NCBI GenBank assembly: GCA_963824645.1
Contig: CAWGQC010000014.1
Coordinates: forward strand, 1-64,000
From: Bog-756 sp963824645
Lineage (GTDB): Bacteria; Actinomycetota; Acidimicrobiia; Acidimicrobiales; RAAP-2
DNA length: 64,000 nucleotides
Reading direction: 5' to 3'
Positions 61,343-64,000 of this stretch are shown piece after piece (position 1 is the stretch's first letter; each line of letters begins with the position of its first letter). Below the pieces are notes generated by a model. It had not been told where the DNA came from. It did no database searches and saw only the letters and a program-made list of their open reading frames with translations. A program made the position numbers and the translations under genes.

Positions 61343-63124
61343 CGGGCCCCTTCGCCTCCCGGCTTGGTGCCCAGGCTGACCGGAACACCGGTGCCCTCGG
61401 CAGCCAGCGTCTGGCGCAGATCGTCGGCCGGCGTACGTCGGGCCCAGTTGTAGAAGGGCTCTCCCTCCCGCCGCTCCGACTGGTAGCGGCGAAGCACCCG
61501 CAAGAGGGCATCGGGCACGTCGTTGACCGGTCGGGCGTGCTCGATCCAGTCGATAAACCCCGGATCGGAACCGAGCGACCCGCCCATGCCGATGTCCACC
61601 GCCTCCGCCAGGTGGTTGCCCACGTGGGCCACCTCACCCCGGAATCCGATGTCGGCGATCTGGGGTTGGGCACAGCTGGCCGAGCAGCCCGAAAAGTGCA
61701 TCCGCACGATGCCGGCGTCCTCTCTCGGCCCCGGCTGGGGTGACGCCCCCACCGGCTCGCCGGCCAGCTGCTCGTCGAGGAACCGGGCCCACTTGACGGC
61801 GCGCTCTTTTGGTCTCCACGATGGCGTAGCGGCAGAACTCCGATCCGGTACAGGCCACCACTCCGCGGGTGAAGGGGCCGGGATAGGGGGAGTATTTCTG
61901 GAGGAGGTCCTCGCTCAGAAGGTCCTCGACCCGGTCCTCGGGTACCCCGGTCAGGGTGATGTTCTGGTCGGTGCCGATGCGCACCGTCCCGTCACCGTAG
62001 GTTTCCGCCAGTCGCCCCGCCTCCACCAGCTCGAGACCGTTCATCCGGCCCACCGGCACCGAACACCCCACGTAGGAGAGCCCGGGTTCCTTCTGGGCAT
62101 GCACACCGACGTGGTCGCCCCGGTATCGGCGGGTGAGGTCTTCGCCCGCCGGGGGCAGATCGAAGCGGGCCCGCTTGGCCAGCTCGGCCCGGAACCCTTC
62201 GGGCCCGAGCTCTTGGACCAGATAGCGCATGCGGGCCAGGCCCCGGTGCTCGCGGTTGCCGAGCTCGCCGAACAGCTGGGCGATGGCCCGGGTGACCTCG
62301 ACGGCCTGTTCGGGGCGCACGAAGACGTCGATGTCGGAGGCCATCCGCTCGCCGTCGGACAGTCCCCCACCGACCAGCAGGTTGAAGCCCAGGGTTTCGT
62401 CGTCGGCGCGGGCCGGCCACATCCCGATGTCGTTGATCTCCGCCTGGGCGCAGTCCTCGACGCACCCGGTGATGGACATCTTGAATTTCCGGGGCAGGTT
62501 GGCGTACTCGCGGTTGCCGGTGAAGAACTCCGATACGGCCCGGGCCACCGGCAGGGCATCGAAGGCCTCGTGGGCGTCGACGCCGGACACCGGACAGCTG
62601 AGGACGTTGCGGGCCGAGTCGCCGCAGGCCTGGACGGTGGTGAGCCCCACGGCGGCGAACCGGCGCCAGATGCGGGGGATGTCCTCGATGCGCAACCAGT
62701 GGATCTGGACGGTCTGGCGGGTGGTCAGATCGGCGTAGCGGGAGCCGAACACCCGGCTCTCCGTACCGTCGGGGCCCTCGCCGAAGGCGTCGGCCACCAC
62801 ACCGATCTCACGGATCTGCGGGGCGGTGAGGAACCCTCCCGGTATCTTGACCCGCATCATGAAGGCATCGCCCCCCTGCTTTTGGGGATAGATGCCGGCC
62901 CACTTCAGACGTTCGACCTCGCCGGGCACGGCGGCGATGGCGCCCGGGCCCTCCTTCGAGTAGGTGTCAATGATGGCATCGACGATTTCGAGGGGGTGAC
63001 GATCGAGCTTCCACTGTTCGATCTGGTTGAGTTCGCCCGCCGTCCGGTAGGGGTTGACGAAAGGCATGGGACGCTCGGTGCCACGGATGTGGAGTCCGTA
63101 GAGCTCGTCCCGGTCCTTGGTCAT
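61339..63124 (-). CDS. sir: Assimilatory nitrite/sulfite reductase (siroheme), with homopolymer frameshift
   Basis: A ~595-residue ferredoxin-type sulfite reductase. The N-terminal half (residues ~1-400) has the ferredoxin-like parachute fold (TSRYADLTTRQTVQIHWLR-like block) and the substrate-binding CGDSARN and TGCVEDCAQAEI segments. The Fe4S4-siroheme motif is C-TGSEF-C near residue 425 followed by C-SAS-C in the second frame. A one-base excess at the T4 run 61807-61810 splits it at about residue 438. Restoring AAA there gives VETKERAVKWARFLDEQLA, which reads into the SGCSASCAQPQIADIGF end. The frameshift lies between the two Cys pairs, so activity would be lost unless it is a sequencing error or a slippery site. 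Confidence 0.85.
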
Positions 63125-63145
63125 GGGGATCCTGAGATGGTCACG

Positions 63146-63925
63146 TCAGAGATGCAGCCCGCACTCGACCTTGTCCGAGTCGAACCACCGACCGGCCCGG
63201 GGATCCTCGCCGTCGCCCACCGGCCGAGTGGTGGGGGCACAACCGATCGAAAGGTAGCCCTGGGCCACCAGGGGATGTTCGGGCAGGCCATGGTCGGCGG
63301 CGTAGCCGGCCACGTCGGCGTCGGTCCACGCCGCCAACGGATTGATCTTGACCATCCCCCAGGTCTCGTCGAAGGCCACGATGGGGGCAGCCTGACGGGT
63401 GGGGGCATCCACCCGCTTGAGGCCGGTCATCCATGCGTCCTTGCCGGCCAGGGCCTGCTTGAGCGGCCGTACCTTGCGGAACTCACAGCACTGGGCGCTC
63501 CCGCACGGCCACTGCTCGGCTCCGGCCACCGGGTGGGTCACCTGCAGGTTGAGGTCGTAGCGGGACCGCACCGTCTCCACGTAGGCCAGCGTCTCGGGAA
63601 AGTGGGAGCCGGTGTCCAGGAACACCACTTCGATGGTGGGGTCGACCCGCATGGCGATGTCGATGAGGACGGCGTCCTGGAACGAGGAGGCCATGGCCAG
63701 TTGCGACCCGAAACGCTCGACCGACCAGGCCACGATCTTGCCGGCCGGAGCCGACTCGAAGGCCCGGTTGCACTGGTCGAGCTCAGCCTGCAATTCTCCC
63801 AATTCCGGCCTGCTGTCCACGATGCTCACCTTCGCCATCCTCTCCGGGTCCGATGCCGGCGGTGGGGTCTCGCCCACCTCCATCTCGATCGTCCTGTCCG
63901 TGGAGCCGTGCCGTTCGGCTTCCAC
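63146..63925 (-). CDS. cysH: Adenylyl- or phosphoadenylyl-sulfate reductase
   Basis: A 259-residue CysH protein. It has SFQDAVLIDIAMRVDP and FLDTGSHFPETLAYVE, then CGSAQCCEFRKVRPL with the Cys pair typical of Fe-S APS reductases, and ends with SIGCAPTTRPVGDGEDPRAGRW and the catalytic ECGLH. In 4Fe-4S enzymes the third and fourth cluster ligands are C-x-x-C; here the second of these is Thr (GCAPT). Hence the substrate may be APS, but the cluster may be altered. It is 21 nt upstream of sir. GTG 63925 is supported by a -10-like TATAGT 5 nt upstream (leaderless); ATG 63838 is an alternative. Confidence 0.85.
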   Translation of the reverse strand: MEAERHGSTDRTIEMEVGETPPPASDPERMAKVSIVDSRPELGELQAELDQCNRAFESAPAGKIVAWSVERFGSQLAMASSFQDAVLIDIAMRVDPTIEVVFLDTGSHFPETLAYVETVRSRYDLNLQVTHPVAGAEQWPCGSAQCCEFRKVRPLKQALAGKDAWMTGLKRVDAPTRQAAPIVAFDETWGMVKINPLAAWTDADVAGYAADHGLPEHPLVAQGYLSIGCAPTTRPVGDGEDPRAGRWFDSDKVECGLHL

Positions 63926-63930
63926 CCACG

Positions 63931-63960
63931 ACTATACATGACTAAGTAGATCAAGTTTTA
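63931..63960 (-). promoter_or_regulatory. cysH promoter with IscR/Rrf2-like operator
   Basis: On the minus strand a -10-like TATAGT (63936-63931) ends 5 nt from the GTG start, so cysH should be leaderless. On the plus strand, 63934-63960 reads ATACATGACTA, then AG, then TAGATCAAGTTTTA. The left arm follows the known ATASYYGACTR half site; the right arm fits with one inserted base. A -35 TTGATC overlaps the operator at poor spacing, which suggests activator dependence or a nonstandard promoter. It matches the palindrome before the cysteine dioxygenase at 812-838. Confidence 0.45.
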
Positions 63961-64000
63961 CAACAATCCCGGTCGATCCGGTAGGCAATTAGGCCCGGGC

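Noticed and set aside
1..64000. CRISPR arrays, rRNA operons, prophage or integrase genes
   Set aside because: No regularly spaced repeats, rRNA-like sequence, integrase or phage structural genes were seen; the only mobile trace is the IS110 remnant.

Overview
The window reads as chromosomal DNA of a high-GC actinobacterium, most likely from the Acidimicrobiia or a nearby lineage. This is inference from gene content: a coenzyme F420 FrhB-type oxidoreductase, a mycothiol-type DinB/maleylpyruvate-isomerase protein, a SepX/GlpR-like divisome membrane protein, CaiB/acyl-CoA dehydrogenase/MaoC lipid catabolism genes, and many GTG starts with 4-nt ATGA/GTGA overlaps. I saw no rRNA, convincing tRNA or CRISPR array.

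Region 1 (1-21.7 kb) is dense core-like sequence. It starts with a metallopeptidase, a cysteine dioxygenase and a rhodanese, then a DMT-type membrane protein, an MBL hydrolase, a DnaQ-like exonuclease, a metallophosphoesterase and an MFS transporter. From 8.0 to 15.6 kb is a divergent acyl-CoA catabolic locus. The minus-strand operon holds two acyl-CoA dehydrogenases, a CaiB transferase and a MaoC pair. The plus-strand pair is a KAS/HMG-CoA-synthase-like protein fused to a DUF35 OB fold, followed by a thiolase-like protein. Together they resemble steroid or bile-acid side-chain degradation modules. After that come a PqqC/TenA-fold protein, a divisome protein, an amidohydrolase, an ABC ATPase and an autoregulated ArsR-SRPBCC operon.

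Region 2 (21.8-57 kb) looks accessory: lower GC, small single genes, long gaps and an unusual number of broken reading frames. It includes two paralogous exported copper type II (PHM-like) monooxygenases, several secreted proteins (a jelly-roll-like protein, an RCC1 repeat protein, a fibronectin III/Calx-beta protein and a beta-helix protein), many VOC, SRPBCC, DinB and ABM small-molecule proteins, an HxlR/carboxymuconolactone-decarboxylase pair, a stand-alone DUF120 (archaeal riboflavin-kinase-like) protein, an IS110 remnant and a three-gene ABC exporter. At least six genes here can only be read by crossing a frameshift.

Region 3 (57-64 kb) returns to core-like sequence: ychF, a carboxymuconolactone decarboxylase with an EthD-like partner, and the sulfur operon cysH-sir-frhB on the minus strand. 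In that operon sulfite reductase is translationally coupled to an F420-type FrhB protein carrying ferredoxin clusters, which suggests F420H2-linked assimilatory sulfite reduction. The cysteine dioxygenase promoter near 0.8 kb and the cysH promoter at the opposite end share an IscR/Rrf2-like palindrome, so a common sulfur or Fe-S regulator may control both ends of the window.
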